A model generated the notes under the pieces. That model was not told where the DNA came from and ran no database searches. It worked only from the letters and a program-made list of their open reading frames with translations. Position numbers and translations under genes: made by a program. DNA of 64,000 nt from Rhexocercosporidium sp. MPI-PUGE-AT-0058 (lineage: Eukaryota > Ascomycota > Leotiomycetes > Helotiales), in NCBI GenBank assembly GCA_020746875.1, contig JAGTJL010000011.1, forward strand, positions 1,240,001 to 1,304,000. Direction: 5' to 3'. Below are positions 21,001 to 34,689 of this stretch, in pieces (positions within the stretch are counted from its first letter, which is position 1; each line of letters begins with the position of its first letter).

Positions 21001-23182
21001 TTTTCTTAATATCGGTAATAGCGATATTTATGACGTACCTCCGATTTAAGAAAGTTAAAAAAAATAATATAAAAACTTTCGTAATATCGGTGTATAAAAT
21101 CGATTAAGAGCTGACTCGCCGCCGGCGAAAGGCTTTAAACTAATTAAGTATCGAACTCGCATCGATAAATAAAGACTTATTCTTAAAAGAAGCTTTAAAA
21201 GCTAAATACGTATAAAATAATAAATTAATAAATAAAAAGCTTTTTATTAAGTATTAAGAATATATTCTTTTCTTTTCCCGGCGAGCCTCCGACGAGTTAT
21301 TAACGCATCGCTAGAGCGTAGATTATTAAATCGAGCTTATTAAGGAAAACGACTTATCCTTTGAATTTCTCCGACGTATAATTAAAAAAATAATTATTAA
21401 AGATTAAGCAATATATTATCAATAACTTATATAAAGGCTTTATCGAGCCTTTTAGCGCATTATATACGGCCTTTATCTTTTTCGCTAAAAAAGCCGATAG
21501 CAATCTCCGATTATACGTCGATTACCGGAAGCTGAATGCCTTATTTAAGAAGGACTCGTACCCGATCTCTTTAATTAATAAGATAATAATACGTATGTAT
21601 AAAATAAAGGGTTTCATAAAGCTTAATATTTAATAAGCTTTTTACTATATTTATATATCTCTTAAGAGCGAAGATTATACGACTTTCCGGACTCGATATA
21701 ATACGTATAAATATAAAATCCTTTTTTTTAATTTTATTAACGATTCGACGACTTTTTAGCGATTTATTAACGAGATTTTAATAAAATACCTCGACGATTT
21801 CTGCGCGGCTTATATAAATAATATTCTTATATATTCGCTTACTCCCGAAGAGCACGAGGTTCACGTTAAGAAGTAATAATAATATTATAAATATACGGAC
21901 TTTAAGCCGATATTAAAATATCCGAGTTTAACGTATAAAAGATAAGGTTTTTAAGTTTTATTATCGGCGTTAATAATATAAAAATAGACTTAGAAAAGGT
22001 TAACGTAATTAAGAATTAATAATACGCCGGCAACGTACGAGGCGTATAAAACTACTTTGGTTTCTGTAATTTCTATCGCCGGTTTATTAAGGATTATAAT
22101 CGTATCGCTCGACTCCTTATAATGCTTACCGGGAAGGATATGCTTTTTAACTTCGATAACGCTTATAAAAACGCGTAAGAAATTCTTTAGGAAGTCTTTT
22201 AATTTATATTAGTTTTTTATTATTATAACTCGATAAAGTAGACGCGGCTGAAAACCGACTCTTTAAATAAGGTCGTTGCCGGAATCTTATTTTAAATATA
22301 AGAAAACGGCACTTATTACTTAATAAGATACTTTTTTAAGATTATAATAAACTTTAAGTTAAATTACTTTATTTATGATAAAGAAATACTAACGATTTTC
22401 TAGTTATTTAAGTAATATCGCTTAAAGCTCTTAAATACTTAGAAAAATATCTTTATTTATATAGACTATCGAGCTTTAAAATACTTTATAATTATTAAAG
22501 ACTTTACGACTAAGCAAGCTCGATAAGCTAAATTCTTCGCGGATTTCTATTTTATAATTATATATTGCACCGGAATAACGAATATATTAATTAATACCTT
22601 ATCTTAACAGGATTAAGACTTTACGATGATAGAAGCACGTAAGCGAGCTATTCATAATTAAAAATTAATTTTAACTAATAAAATTAACTAAAGAATCGCT
22701 AGCGATCTTCAGCTTCTCGCCGGCGATTATATAAATATTTATATCGAAGTCGTAAAAATAATATATTTAATACTTATAAAAGCCTTAATCCCGGGGAACG
22801 GACTAGAGCCCGAGCTAAACGTAAGAGTGCTAATGGACTTAGAGACTCTTACTGCGGAAGAGCTTAACCCGAATTTTATAATAGCTTATAATATTATAAA
22901 ATACGATATTATTAATTAAATACTCTTAATTAATAAGTCGTCGCCTTCGCTAAAGCTTTTCCGACAAAAAGCTAAGGAATAGTCGTTAGATTACGAGTTA
23001 GTAAATAATAAATTGCTTTTCTAAAGACGCTTAAAAATACTTTTAAAACCGCCGGAGCTTCGCACAATATTAATTCGATACATATACTCTTAGCTATTAA
23101 TAGCATATGCAGGGATCGGAAAAATAAAGGTATTATTAAGCCGCAAATATTATTAAAATAGCTTTATTACGGATATAGCTCG
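18070..23182 (+). mobile_element. Ty3/gypsy LTR-retrotransposon relic, RIP-degraded, truncated in integrase
   Basis: Plus-strand reading with scattered stops gives the gag-pol order. A charged coiled coil lies at about 18480-18640, then gag text (RPFRDDFEIRLIPHRRIPK at about 18740) and a CCHC zinc knuckle CYRCKKPGHLAAKC at about 19491-19533. Reverse transcriptase follows, with LYVDYRKLNA at about 21508 and [17 protein letters not shown] at about 21788. An RNase H-type block with LKYFIIIKDFTTKQAR, YCTGITN and LS.QD lies at about 22470-22620. The start of integrase (GIGKIKVLLSRKYY) is near 23110-23160. It stops at about 23182, where repeat R1 begins. No LTR could be recognised at the left end. 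It is clearly related to, but inverted relative to, the element at 27554-34286. All frames are dead. Confidence 0.85.
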
Positions 23183-23191
23183 TGTCGTGCA

Positions 23192-23370
23192 GGTTATGGT
23201 TAGTTGGCTAAGCAAGCTTAATTAAGACTATTAAAACCATGGCGCTAGTAAGCTCTCTTATTTAAGGAGCTTGAATACGCTATACGTAATAATATAATAA
23301 TAGTCATATACGTAATTACGCAGCCTTTAATTGACTTAATATTTGCTTTTATGGAGCCTTAAGGTATGTT
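23192..23370 (+). repeat. Dispersed repeat R1, right copy
   Basis: Uninterrupted homologue of 8461-8771. It starts GTTATGGTTAGTTGGCTAAG at the point where the gypsy relic ends, so it is probably the terminal part (LTR) of an element that inserted into or joined the gypsy integrase. It also serves as the empty-site reference for the MITE at 8468. Confidence 0.55.
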
Positions 23371-23379
23371 ACACGATAG

Positions 23380-26300
23380 TTATGAGCCCCGTGAGCTATA
23401 AAAGCTTTTTAATCGTATATATACGCCGACGTGGCTTTATAGAGGTATTTTATATCGCTATTTAAAAGCTGTCGCAACTCTTTAAACTCGTCGATAACTC
23501 TTAAATTATTAAATATTCTCGACGCTATATTATTAATATATCTTAAATAAATAATATCGCTTTTAAAATTATTTACGGACTGCACCTTAAAGGCACGGAA
23601 GGATTAAGCGACATAACACTTGCGATTGAATTTTTATATTGCGTTTATAAATATATTAAATATGATAAACTTTGCCGCTCTTATAATAAGCTATATTCTA
23701 GAACTTTGATTAAAGGCTTTAACGCTTAAGAGCACCGCTTAATAAGTAGTAAAGATATAGTTAAACTAATATTACGTTAATATTATAGCTTAGAAAATAA
23801 TAAACTTATAGCCGTCTTTAACGCTTAAGTCGTTTAATAAAGATATTTTAATAAAAAGAATAAGTCTAAAAGAAGCTAGTCTACTTTTTTACTTAATAAT
23901 TACAGAAATATAATAAATTTATATAATATAAGCTAGGGAGTATTAGTATACGCTAGCTAAATGAACGAGCTAAAACAATAAGTATATGGCTTTATATAAC
24001 TGGCTCTCCGAAACGGTAGACGACTCGTTCTTGGACTTTGCGATTAGGAAATTAATCGGTAAAAGTAAATTAAATATATAATCGTTAATTAGTACACTTT
24101 AGCGCGATATAGCACCGTTAAAATCGTTAGTTTTTACTATTATAGTTACGGAATACGAAAAGGTTTTGAAGGAAGTATATAAAGGAAAAGTCAACGTTAA
24201 TTAATAAATAAAAGACTTTTTAAAAGCTTATAAGAATATTAAGGCGTATAATATACCTGACGTTAAAGGCATTATAGCTTTAAAAAAGTAGCTACGTGTA
24301 ATAAGAGCTTATATATACTTAAATTAAGTAAATTTTATTTTTAATATAATTATACGCAACGATTAACTTAAAAAAAGCATGAGTTTATTTTTAATAATTA
24401 TATATAAGTACTTTTCGGCATAGATTAAGAGTATATTATATTTAAGAAGCCTAAGCATTAAGGAGGAGAAGGCGGTTAATATTTAACCCTTGGAGGAATT
24501 AATATTAATATATCGGATATAAACTTTAATAGATCTCGTTCTCGAGGCTAAAGTAGTTTATACTTATGCGATATGAATAATAAGCATTTCTTTAAGCCGC
24601 TTAAGTATTAAAGACTACGTTATATAATTAACGGAACGACTTTTAAAAGCATAAAGTATATATTAAATACTAATAAAGTATTAATAATTCGTAAAAAATT
24701 AGAAATTATAGATTTTAAAGAGCTTAAAATAATTATAATTAAAGAAAGATAAAAGTATATCGTAGTCGCTAAAATTACCGGAGCTAATTATAATAATAAC
24801 TCTAAACTTATTATAAATGCCAAATCACTTAATACCGCTGTACTTATAAGTAATAAAAGCAAAGGCAAAGCTTTATAAGATAGTTTAAATATTAATATAA
24901 TTATAATCGACTTAAAGCTCTTTAACGATATACTTTACAATAAGGCTTTAAGTCTTAGCATTTATATTATTATAAAGTTTTAACGCTACCTTCTGTTAAA
25001 TAGCACGCTTATTAATAATTTCGGTATTATTTACTGAGTTAATAGTATTAATAAACTCATCCTCGTCAGTTTTAAACGTATTACAGGAGATATAATTAAT
25101 ATTAATACTTTAAGTTTATTAATTATTAATAAGAGTATACGCATCTTCGAAAACGCTTTATATAATCCTAAAGGATTATATACTCGGAATTTAATATTGA
25201 GTAACGTGGCTATTATGAAAGGGTTTAACGTTAATATTATTTTTAAGAGCTTCCTCATATAATCGGGGATATAGTATAATAATATTAATACGACTTTATA
25301 AGTAGTAGTATTAAAGATAGCTATATAATAAGAAACTTATAGCGTAGGTAGAACCTTATAATATTTAAATATAAGCCTGTTAATAATTGCTCGCGCTCTT
25401 TATAATTATATGCCTTTATAAAAGCTCGTAGATCTCCTATTATAATAATGTATTTAATAATTAGTAGACGACTGCACCCTCTTAAGAAGTATATTTTTTA
25501 ATTAATACGTAGTTTTTTACGACCTTAAAGTAATATAATATAAATATGGTACTTACGCGCCGGTTACCTCGGTAAAATGGCTTTAGAAGCTTTAATAAAG
25601 TATATACGTAATATTTAAATTAATAGAATTACGCGTATAAAATATAAAAGTTATATTATAATATACTTAGGTTAATAACTATTGCGTAAAGAGTTAAATA
25701 ATAAGTCTTTAAGACCTTTTTTTAAAATCGTATAAGACTTATTTAACTACTTTATAAATTATAATAAGATATATTAATTATTATTAATTAAAGACGAATA
25801 TAATGGAAAGCTCTTCGCATTTACGCTTATTAGTAAATCCTAAGACTTTATTATAAGCGTACTTAAGACGTTTAAGATATAGACTAAACGCTAATACGGC
25901 CTTATTATATATAAAATTAAGTTTAATAACGACACGTCGGTAATTAGCATAAGATACTGGACTAAGTATAATTAATAAGCATTAAATAGTGGCATAAAAC
26001 TGGAGCTTACTCTGGTTTATACGTATAAGCCAAATAAAAATATAAAAAGAGCTGGCGAAGAGCTTATTATTAAAGCTTTAAAAATAATAATAAGTATTAA
26101 CTTATTATTTAAGTTATAACTAGAAGCTATTTTAATAGTTGCGTACCTTTATAATATATTATTACTTATTAAAAGAGTTATATAATTACTAAACGAAATA
26201 TTAAAAATATAATTTAAATAATATTTTTGATAATACGACTTAAAAGTAGTAAAGAGACTGCTAGTCGATTTAAGGCTTAATTAAAGTAATATTTTTACGT

Positions 26301-27280
26301 ATAATATTAAAGCCTACGCAATAATTAAAGACCGATAAGTTCTTCGTAATAAAAGAGGCTTTAAGGTTAATCTTAAGGGGCATATTAAATACTTAATTAA
26401 CTATTGCGTAATTAATATATATAGGATTTGAATACCTTAACTAAAGTATATAATACGTACTTAAAACGTTATTTTTAATAAGGTATAGTTTTATAATAAG
26501 TAAGCAGTAGTCGGCTAACTATTATTAATACTTAAATAAGTCGTTAATATACTTGTAAAGACTAAAGCCGCTTAAGACGCCGAGTTAGCTATTAAATACG
26601 TAAAAAACGAATATATATAAGTTAAAAATAATATTAAATTAGACAAATTATTATCTGACTCGATGGAAGTCGACGAAGTTTTTAAGGAGGTAGTTTTATA
26701 CGTAATTATAAAGCTTATAACTTTAAAAGAAGCGGAATTACTTGTTTTACGAAAGCACTAAAATAAGCTAGTTCTTTTGAATTCACGAGTTAATACGTTA
26801 AAAGATAATATAAAGCTTAATAATAACGATATAAATATTTTAATAATATTAAAAAGCTTAAGTATATTAAGATAAACTCGAAGTTAAACACGACGAAACG
26901 AACATTTCGAGCCTAAGAGGAGTATTATAAGTAGGAAATAATTACTTTAAATTAAGGGTGCGCATAACTCAATACTTTAAGTTATAATTTAAAATAAATT
27001 ATAAAACAGCTAGAATTAATTATTACGTTAAACTAAAGTAATTAGTATAAGCTTTGGAAATGCTTTAGAGTACGAAAACACCTCGTTAAAGGAGGATTTC
27101 TGTAACGTGGCTGAGAGTAGAGCTCACACCAGTACGCCATCGGAGTCAAAAGACTACAGTATTCGGCCTTAAGGCAGAATACGCTCTACTTGGTACATAT
27201 ACTAATGAAGAGAATAGCCTCACGTGATAAACACATGACAATTACGGCAAGCCTGAAGAAGATTAATAACTCCTTTTGGA
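23380..27280 (+). mobile_element. Ty1/copia retrotransposon relic with PPT and 3' LTR start
   Basis: The plus strand shows copia polyprotein fragments in shifting frames. LVDDCT (integrase core, from the usual FVDDYTR) lies at about 25450. KRAGEELIIKALKI near 26040-26080 comes from the usual NGRAERAGG block. The post-integrase block KVNLKGHIKYLINYCV.NIYRI lies near 26360-26430. No reverse transcriptase is readable, so the 3' part of pol seems lost. A polypurine tract AAAGGAGGA (27088-27096) is followed at 27101 by TGTAACGTGGCTGAGAG, the expected start of a 3' LTR, and this LTR piece has nearly normal composition. Heavy TAA/TAG load and AT-richness indicate RIP. I cannot find the matching 5' LTR. 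Confidence 0.7.
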
Positions 27281-27553
27281 AAATATACCGTTAAATATAT
27301 TATTATAATATTTTTTTAAAAATAATATAACTTAAAAAACCCTCGACGAAATGCTTTAAGTATTAAACTAAAGTTAATTTCGCCTTATTACTCGAGTTCA
27401 GCGGAGACGTTAAGTAAAAGAAGTAATATAATTAAATAAACGGTTTAAGAGTGTTAATTGCACTATGTTGCCTATCCCTCCCGGTAATAAGTAACAACTT
27501 AGTCAATTGTGGTGAGACTCGATTACATAATGCAAAGCTTTGGTTGTATTTTA

Positions 27554-27808
27554 TGTTACGGCTGGCTAGAGGTTAATACGGTGCAAAAGATAGCTTTATA
27601 TTTAGACTTAAAGCTACGCTCAGAATTAAAAAGAAAAGATAAAGAGAAAAGGAGAGCTCTTTATAAAAGGGAGCTCTAGTATAAATACACAAAGGGTCTC
27701 CTTAGCCTTTCCCGATTAAGCCTAGCGCTATAGTTGCCATGTTAAGGCGATACTATAAGTAATGCCGAGCTCACTCGGTTAAAATATAAGGCGCTAAAAA
27801 TCGTAATA
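27554..27808 (-). repeat. 3' LTR of the gypsy element (255 bp)
   Basis: Aligns over its full length with 34032-34286. Ends TGTTACG and CGTAATA (mutated from CGTAACA). Shared blocks include GAGCTCTAGTATAAATA, CCTTTCCCGATTA and GCCTAGCGCTATAGTTGCCA. Differences between the two LTRs are almost all transitions, so divergence here reflects RIP rather than age. Confidence 0.9.
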
Positions 27809-30800
27809 TTACCCCTCCCTCTTAAAGAATTACGTTCGCGCAGTTATAGCTATAACCGTATCGTCCTCTAAGTCGTTATAGTCGTTAATATTAATATTAT
27901 AAGCCTTTAGCTATTTAAGAAGAGCTTTTGGCGGGCCTTTAGCGTTAAGGTGCTCGAGGTGGAATCGTTTAACCATATACGAAGCCGTTATAACATTTAA
28001 GTATAAGTATTATTCTAAATCCTCGTCGGCGCTTAACCACTTAATATAATAAAATAACTTATTTCGCACGACTTTAAAACTAAAAATGCCTTTAATTTCT
28101 CACTCGTCTTACTTAAGTAAAAGCTAAATAAGTGCCGGCGTAACCTTAGCTTATTTAAGTAAAGGGTTGTCGACGTATTTACAGAGCGAGTATGAGTAAA
28201 AGACAAAGTAAATTAACTAATTCTTTAAGAACTTAACTCTTTAATTCTTTCCTTTTTTAACGACTACTTTAATAAGGCCGTACTACTTGTCGAACAGCTT
28301 TTTTAAAGGCCGGTCGATATTCCAGTTCCGAGTATCGACTAATATTAAGTCGCTAACGTCTTAATCGACAGCGCGTCGACTACAATTAATTAAGCGTTTC
28401 ATTTTCTTTTATTAAGCTTTTAATAATAATTATATAACTTTTATAACTTCTTTTATATATAAAACGACTTATAAAGCCTCTTCGCGGTTAAGCTTCTTTA
28501 TTACCGTAATAAATAGTTTTAAGTTTATTAAGTCCCAAAAGGTCCTCGACTTCACGCCGTTAAATAGCTAAAAAGGCGTGAGATTACTAAGAGACTCGTA
28601 AAGTAAAATAAGTTGCGCGATATTTATAATAAATAAAAAGTTACTTTAATTATCTTAATAATAATAGTAAAAGAAGCGGAATCGTTACTTAATATATTAA
28701 TTTATTACTTTAGTTTAATTGTCGACGTTAAGATTATATGCCGTCGTTAGCTTTACTTTAATACTAAAGATGCGGTAATATTCTTTCTAAAAAAAGAAGA
28801 CAAATTACGGTCCGCGATCTAAAAGAATTAAATCTAATATATTAAAATAATAAGTTTAATAAATAAAAAAAAGGATAACTATTCCTTTAATTATAATTAT
28901 ATCGTAATAAAATATAAAGACCGGTTTCTTAGACAGGCGGTCTATAATTATTATAATAAAGTTATAATTACTTTTGTTTAATAATAACTTTATAAAATCT
29001 ATTATAAAGTATTAATACGGCCGAGCAAAAATAAGTAAAAAATATAAGAAATTAAGTATCTTATTTCTTTTAATCTTTTATTTAAAATAATTGTAATTCG
29101 CGATATAACGGCCTACGTTAATAAAAAGGCTATTCTAATAATATTTACGGCTTAATAATACCTTTATTTTCCCGATTCCGGCATAAGCGACTAAAGGTTG
29201 CGAGTGTATATGCCGTAATAGCGACGTTAAAGCTCCGGCGGTTTTATAAGCACTTTTAGACGTCTTTAAAAAAGAAGCTTACCGTTAAATAACTCGTAAT
29301 TTAAGTCGTTCTTATAGGCTCTTTGTCGGAGAAGCTTTAATAAAAGAGACTCTTTATTAGCCGTAAGTACTTAGTCAATTACGTCGTATTCGGCAATATT
29401 ATAAGTAATTATAAAGTTAAAGTCTAATTCATTTAAAATAAATGCCTTTAAGTCGATTAATACTAAATCTTATTTTAAAGTTTATTTTACTTCTTAGTTA
29501 GCCTTTTAGTTTACTTCTTAGTCTATTTTTTAGTTTATCTTCTAGTCTACCTCTTAATTTATCTTTATAAAAGCTAAAGAAACGACTAAAGTAACGGCTA
29601 TACGACTACCTCGTACACATCGCCTTATAATTTCTAATTAAATATTTTACGCTATTATTAAATGAAAAGTAATTTTATAAAAAAGAAGTGTATTTAAATA
29701 CTTTAATTAAACGGCCTTAGCTAAAAGACGTTTTTTTTTTAAAAATATTTTATTTATTAATTCAGTTATTTATTTAAAAAACCCCGCTTAATATGTTTCT
29801 CGATTAAGCAGTCGCGATAATTTAAAAAAGTCGACGGCTATTAGCTAAAGGTTAGCAGTAATTAAAGGGTTAATTTTATCGTCCGTAATAAGTTATTAAC
29901 TACGAATGGCTCGCTTACGGGCCTCTGTTACCGTAAGGTCTTAATCTCTTTAAAAGAAAGTATTAATAAAAGTATTTATAATTTCGGTATAATATATAAT
30001 CGTAAAATAAAATTCCATAAAAAACTCGGCTTAACGTATTTACTTAGCTATAAAATCTTTAATAATTATAAAATACTTTAAAACTTAGTAATTTATATAT
30101 ACGTAAACGTTTTTTTAAATACTTAATAATTTTAAGTAATATTACTTAAACGACTAAAAAATTACTAATATTTCTTTATCGTAAATCGAGTAATTAAGCT
30201 CAGGATCTGCTATAATCTTAAAAAAGTAACTTATAAAATAAAAAATGCCGTCTTCTTAAAGTTAAAATAATACTTTAATAACGACTCCGTTAAAGGAGTT
30301 AGTCTCTAGCCGCGTTTACTTTACCGGGTCGTAATAATAAAAGACCGGTACAAATTAGAGGGCTTTCCAGAAAGTTTTTTACGCGTTTTTACAAACGTTA
30401 TTAAAGTTAAAGGGCACGTCCTTCTTAATAAGCATTATAAGAGGTCGAGTAATATAATTATAATCTTTAATAAACTAATAATAAAAGTTATAAAAATTAA
30501 AATAACTTTATACGCCACGTATATTACCGGCGTATTTCTAGTTTTTAATTACGTTAATCTTTTCTGGGTTTATTTTTATATTATTAATATTAATAATAAA
30601 ACTTAAAAACTTTATCTTTTATACGTTAAACTCGGACTTCTTAATATCGGCTTAAAGTTCGTATATTTATAATATTATTATAACTTTTTTAACGTATATC
30701 TCGTGTTTTTTAAGGGTTAACGAGTATATAAGGATATTGTTTATATAAGCCACGCAAAAGTCGTTTAAATACTTTATTAAGATATTATTAATAAACCGTT

Positions 30801-33800
30801 AAAAAGTCGCTAAATTATTCATAAAGTTAAAAAGAAGGACTTTATATTTATACGTATTATACTTAATGCGAAAAGTCGTATAGTCTTCGCTCTTAAAGGA
30901 TATATAAATGCGGTAAAAGGCTTATTAAATATTAAGTTTTATAAAGACTTTTGCCTTATAAATATAAGCTATTATTTCATCGATTAAAAAGATCGGGTAC
31001 AGGTCCTTCTTAAATAAAGCATTTAACTTCCGGTAATCGACGTATAATTAGAAACTATTATCGGCTTTCTTAACGAAGAGAATAAAGACCGTATATAATA
31101 TATTAAAAGGTTTAATAAAACCTTTATATAAGTTATTAATAATATATCGCTTAGTTTTCGATAGCTATTCTTTAATCATACGCCGAAGAAGTTTAAAAGA
31201 TAAGTCGTTCTCCTTAATAAACTTAATTTAATAATCTATACCTTAGCGGTACGCAAGTAACTCGTTAAAGGCTCGCCAAAAGAAAAGAAGAATATACTCT
31301 TAATACTTTACCGAAAGCTTCTTACTTATTAACTCGTCGTCTTATATATATTTAACCTCTAAGGCTTCTTTTAAAGTTAAGTCTCTATTTATCGATGCGA
31401 ACTCGATATTTAATTAATCTAAGGCCTCTCGTCGACGGCGAGTTAACTCTTAATCGATTTCATATATCGATATTATAAAGGTTTCTGTTTTATTCTTCTT
31501 AGCCTTTTTAAGTCAGAAGTACGTCGTAAATATTACCGCTATTAATATTAAGAAAATCTCCGTAATAAACGCCTTAGGCGAGTAATTCGCCGAGGAGGCT
31601 TTATAAGCTTTTCTGTCTTTAAGTAATAATCCCAGATTATAAAATATTAAAAGATTTAATTAATCTTTTATAATACGTAAGCGCTCCTTAACCTCTTTAG
31701 TAAAGCTCGAAGGTCGAGTCGGCGAGACGCTAACTGTAAGTCGTATAAAAACCTTAGACTTAAGGGAATCGTCGAGTGTCGCAATTCTGGCTTGCCTCCG
31801 GCGATAATTATTTAAGTTTAAGAGAGTATTCCTTCGTTTCGCATCGAGTTAATAAGACTTAACGATTAACTTATTAAAACGGTTAATATCGACGAAAACT
31901 CGCTGGTCGAAGTACGGCTATACGGGCATATTTAACGGCTATTTTAATCGGTTACGGTTCTTCGTATATAACTACTTTAAGTCGTAATACTCGAGGAACT
32001 TCCGATTAATTAAGATATCGGTCTTTCTTAAGTTAATTATTAGAAAAGAAAAGTTAATTCGCTAGTAATTAATAATTAAAGTAAATAAAACAGCCGTATT
32101 AATTAACTTACTTTTCCTGCTATTATAACTAGTTAAGATAATTAATTAAAGGAATATTATAAAAGAAATATTAAATTACTTAATAAGTCAGTATATAAGA
32201 GAAGTTTTAATTATATTGAAAATATTTATTTTATTATTAATATATATAAGTGTTTTAATAAAAAATTTATTCCTTTTTAATTTAATATTAATTAAAAATT
32301 ATTATCCTTTAATAAAAGCATAAAAATTAAATGCCAAGTCCCTTTATAAATTATAACTTACGCTAAAGTATAAGTCTTTGCTACGGCTTAAGAGTTTTTT
32401 AATAACTCGTTAGTTTTTAAGTCTTTATCGACGACTAACTTAGAAATTAACTTATTAAGGACTTAGTCTCTTTAGCGCTTAAGGCAATCGCTAGCTTAAT
32501 AGCTAGTTTTATTATAGTAAAAGTAAGTGTCGGAAGAGACGTTTTTAAAAACAAAAGATAATATAAAAGACTTAAGGCGACAAAGAAACGGAGCTAAAAA
32601 TAGCGAGCACGGGCGAACCTTTATTAATAATTTATAAATAAGTATTAAAAGTCTTTATACTATTATAGCCAGCGTAAGGAGGGTTACACGCTAGCTCTCC
32701 TTCTTAAAAATGCCGCGCGCGTCGTAATTATTAAAAGTAACGTTAACTTAAGCTTTATAAGTCGTTACGGCTTCTTTTAATATAATATTACAGGATTCCC
32801 GGTTTATAATAATTAAGAATTCGTTTAAAGCTATATAATTTCCTTTTATTTTATACTTTATATAAATTATACGCTTAAGGGCTAGGGAGATCTTTTTATA
32901 TACGTCTTTAAATTAACAAAAGTAAATAATCTTATTAATAATAATATAAAAGATAAATTTAATTTAAAAATTATTATAAGTTATATTACTTATTAATAGC
33001 TAATTATATATTCTTTTAATAACTTAAACTCGGTTATAATTAAAGAATCGTTAGTTTAAGGCCGTTAAAACGTCGGCGGCAATCTCGAAAGTACCGGTAA
33101 ATTCAAAGTTTATATATTAAAAAATAATAATCTTCACCTTATTAATAATATATCGAAAGTAAGCTTTAACTTATAATATTCTACTTTTAAAATTACTTAA
33201 GTACTCTTTTATAAATAACTTTATTTCTATTTTTTAAATATTATACTTAATATCGCTTTTATAATTATTAAAAGAAATATAAAAGTACTTGACTTTAAAA
33301 GGCTTTATAGCTCGGACCGAGTTATTTAGCTTTAATAAATAATAATCGGCGGTTAATTAGAGGTTTATCGTAAGAATACGTATTAATCAGTCGTCTTAAG
33401 GGGAAGGAGTACAAGTCTCGTAGCGAGGATTATAAGTAGTATATTAATCGAGGGCCTACTTAATAACGGCAATAATAATAAAGCTAATGGAGATCTCGAT
33501 TAATTGATTTACTTTTACTTATTAAGCGAGGGTAAGGCCCTTTATAATAGCGGTAAGCTTTAGTAAAGCGTTAAAGTAATTCTAAGGTTTATCCTCCGAG
33601 TCAGAATCGAGTTCTTCGAAGTTATCGGGTTCTTTTATAAGAGTCTCGACTAAAAGAATAAGAATATCGGTAAAGCTTAACCGTAAGAGGGCGCTTCTTT
33701 TTCTAGAGCTTCGTCGACGGGGGGGAGAAGTCGGAAGTGATAGCAGCATAAAGTAAAGAAGCGTTTAAGGTTATTAATTAATTTATTAATTAAACATAAG

Positions 33801-34031
33801 TCGAAGTCGAAGTTCGAATAGCGCGCGTTAAGTTATATAAGATAAGTTGACGGCAGGGAGTTTTCTAGCTTTCTTTAAGGCAATTTATTATTAATAAAAA
33901 AGTACTTATTTATTAAATAAGCTAAAGTATTAAAGTTCGTCGTTAACTTATTATAAAAGTAAGGAAACGTGACGCGTAAGACTTAGTAAAATATAACGCT
34001 TTATAACGAAGGGATTCTTAGTCTTTTCTTA

Positions 34032-34286
34032 TATTACGGCTAACTAAAAGTTAATACGGTATAAGAGATAGCTTTATATTTAAACCTAAAGCTACGCTTA
34101 AAATCAAAAAGAAAAGACAAAGAGAAAAGGAAAGCTTTCTATAAGAGAGAGCTCTAGTATAAATATATAAAGGGTCCCCCTAGCCTTTCCCGATTAGGCC
34201 TAGCGCTATAGTTGCCATGCCAAGGCGATGCTACGAGCGATGCCGAGCTCACTCGGTTAGAATACGAGGCGCCAAGAATCGTAACA
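34032..34286 (-). repeat. 5' LTR of the gypsy element (255 bp)
   Basis: Same length as the partner at 27554-27808. It begins TATTACGG (mutated TGTTACGG) and ends CGTAACA, followed directly by the TTTTA target duplication. Confidence 0.9.
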
Positions 34287-34499
34287 TTTTATGTATTTAT
34301 TTAAGTTTAAAGAGCTACTTCTAATGTGTCGATAAAAGCTTTATATGTAAGAGGCTTTTATTATACGCTAGTCTTAAAGTAGCTAGCGTTAAGTGCTTTT
34401 TGTTTACCTCTTGCGATATGCAACTCTTATATTAACTTATTCTTTATATTTACGTAGTTCTGTGAATATTATTATTTATATATTAATAACTCTTCTTTA

Positions 34500-34660
34500 A
34501 GACCTTGCTTTTCTTTTTACTTATTTAATTAACTTAATATCGAACCTATTAGTCTCGATTAGCTTACGTAGTACCGAGTAAGCCTTTGACTTAGTTATAG
34601 CGTCGGCGGGGTTACTGATTCCGTTTATCTAGTAGAGGGGGTCCCAGAATCGCCTCCTTT
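34500..34660 (-). pseudogene. Ty1/copia polyprotein C-terminal fragment
   Basis: The minus strand reads NGISNPADAITKSKAYSVL, then RKLIETNRFDI. This is the end of the copia RNase H region, where NPADAMTK is the conserved block, with a stop just upstream. The gypsy element inserted about 200 bp downstream of this C-terminus. On the other side of the insertion, 27471-27482 reads GGGAGGGATAGG on the minus strand, a candidate polypurine tract of the same copia element. The gypsy copy may therefore have landed in its 3' untranslated part. Confidence 0.6.
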
Positions 34661-34689
34661 TACAAGCTGCACAATTAAATGAAGTCGAC

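Larger units (their letters stand above)
27554..34286 (-). mobile_element. Full-length chromodomain-type Ty3/gypsy retrotransposon, RIP-inactivated (6.7 kb)
   Basis: Identifiable from end to end: two LTRs, a 5-bp target duplication TTTTA at 27549-27553 and 34287-34291, and a polypurine tract (AAGAGGGAGGGG on the minus strand, about 27809-27822) next to the 3' LTR. Minus-strand pol text includes the reverse transcriptase pieces FVKKADNSF and LYVDYRKLNALFKKD at about 31085-31010 and [17 protein letters not shown] at about 30780-30725, where the Asn is a mutated Asp. The C-terminal chromodomain-type tail RFHLEHLNAKGPPKALL lies near 27985-27930. Gag should lie at 34.0-32.5 kb but is too decayed to read. 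The many TAA/TAG codons make it non-autonomous. It inserted into DNA that was already retroelement-derived (copia and piggyBac-like pieces flank it). Confidence 0.85.

Noticed and set aside
25031..25258. 75-codon hydrophobic open frame on the minus strand
   Set aside because: Chance frame in AT-rich RIPed copia DNA; Leu/Ile/Lys bias is what such DNA encodes.
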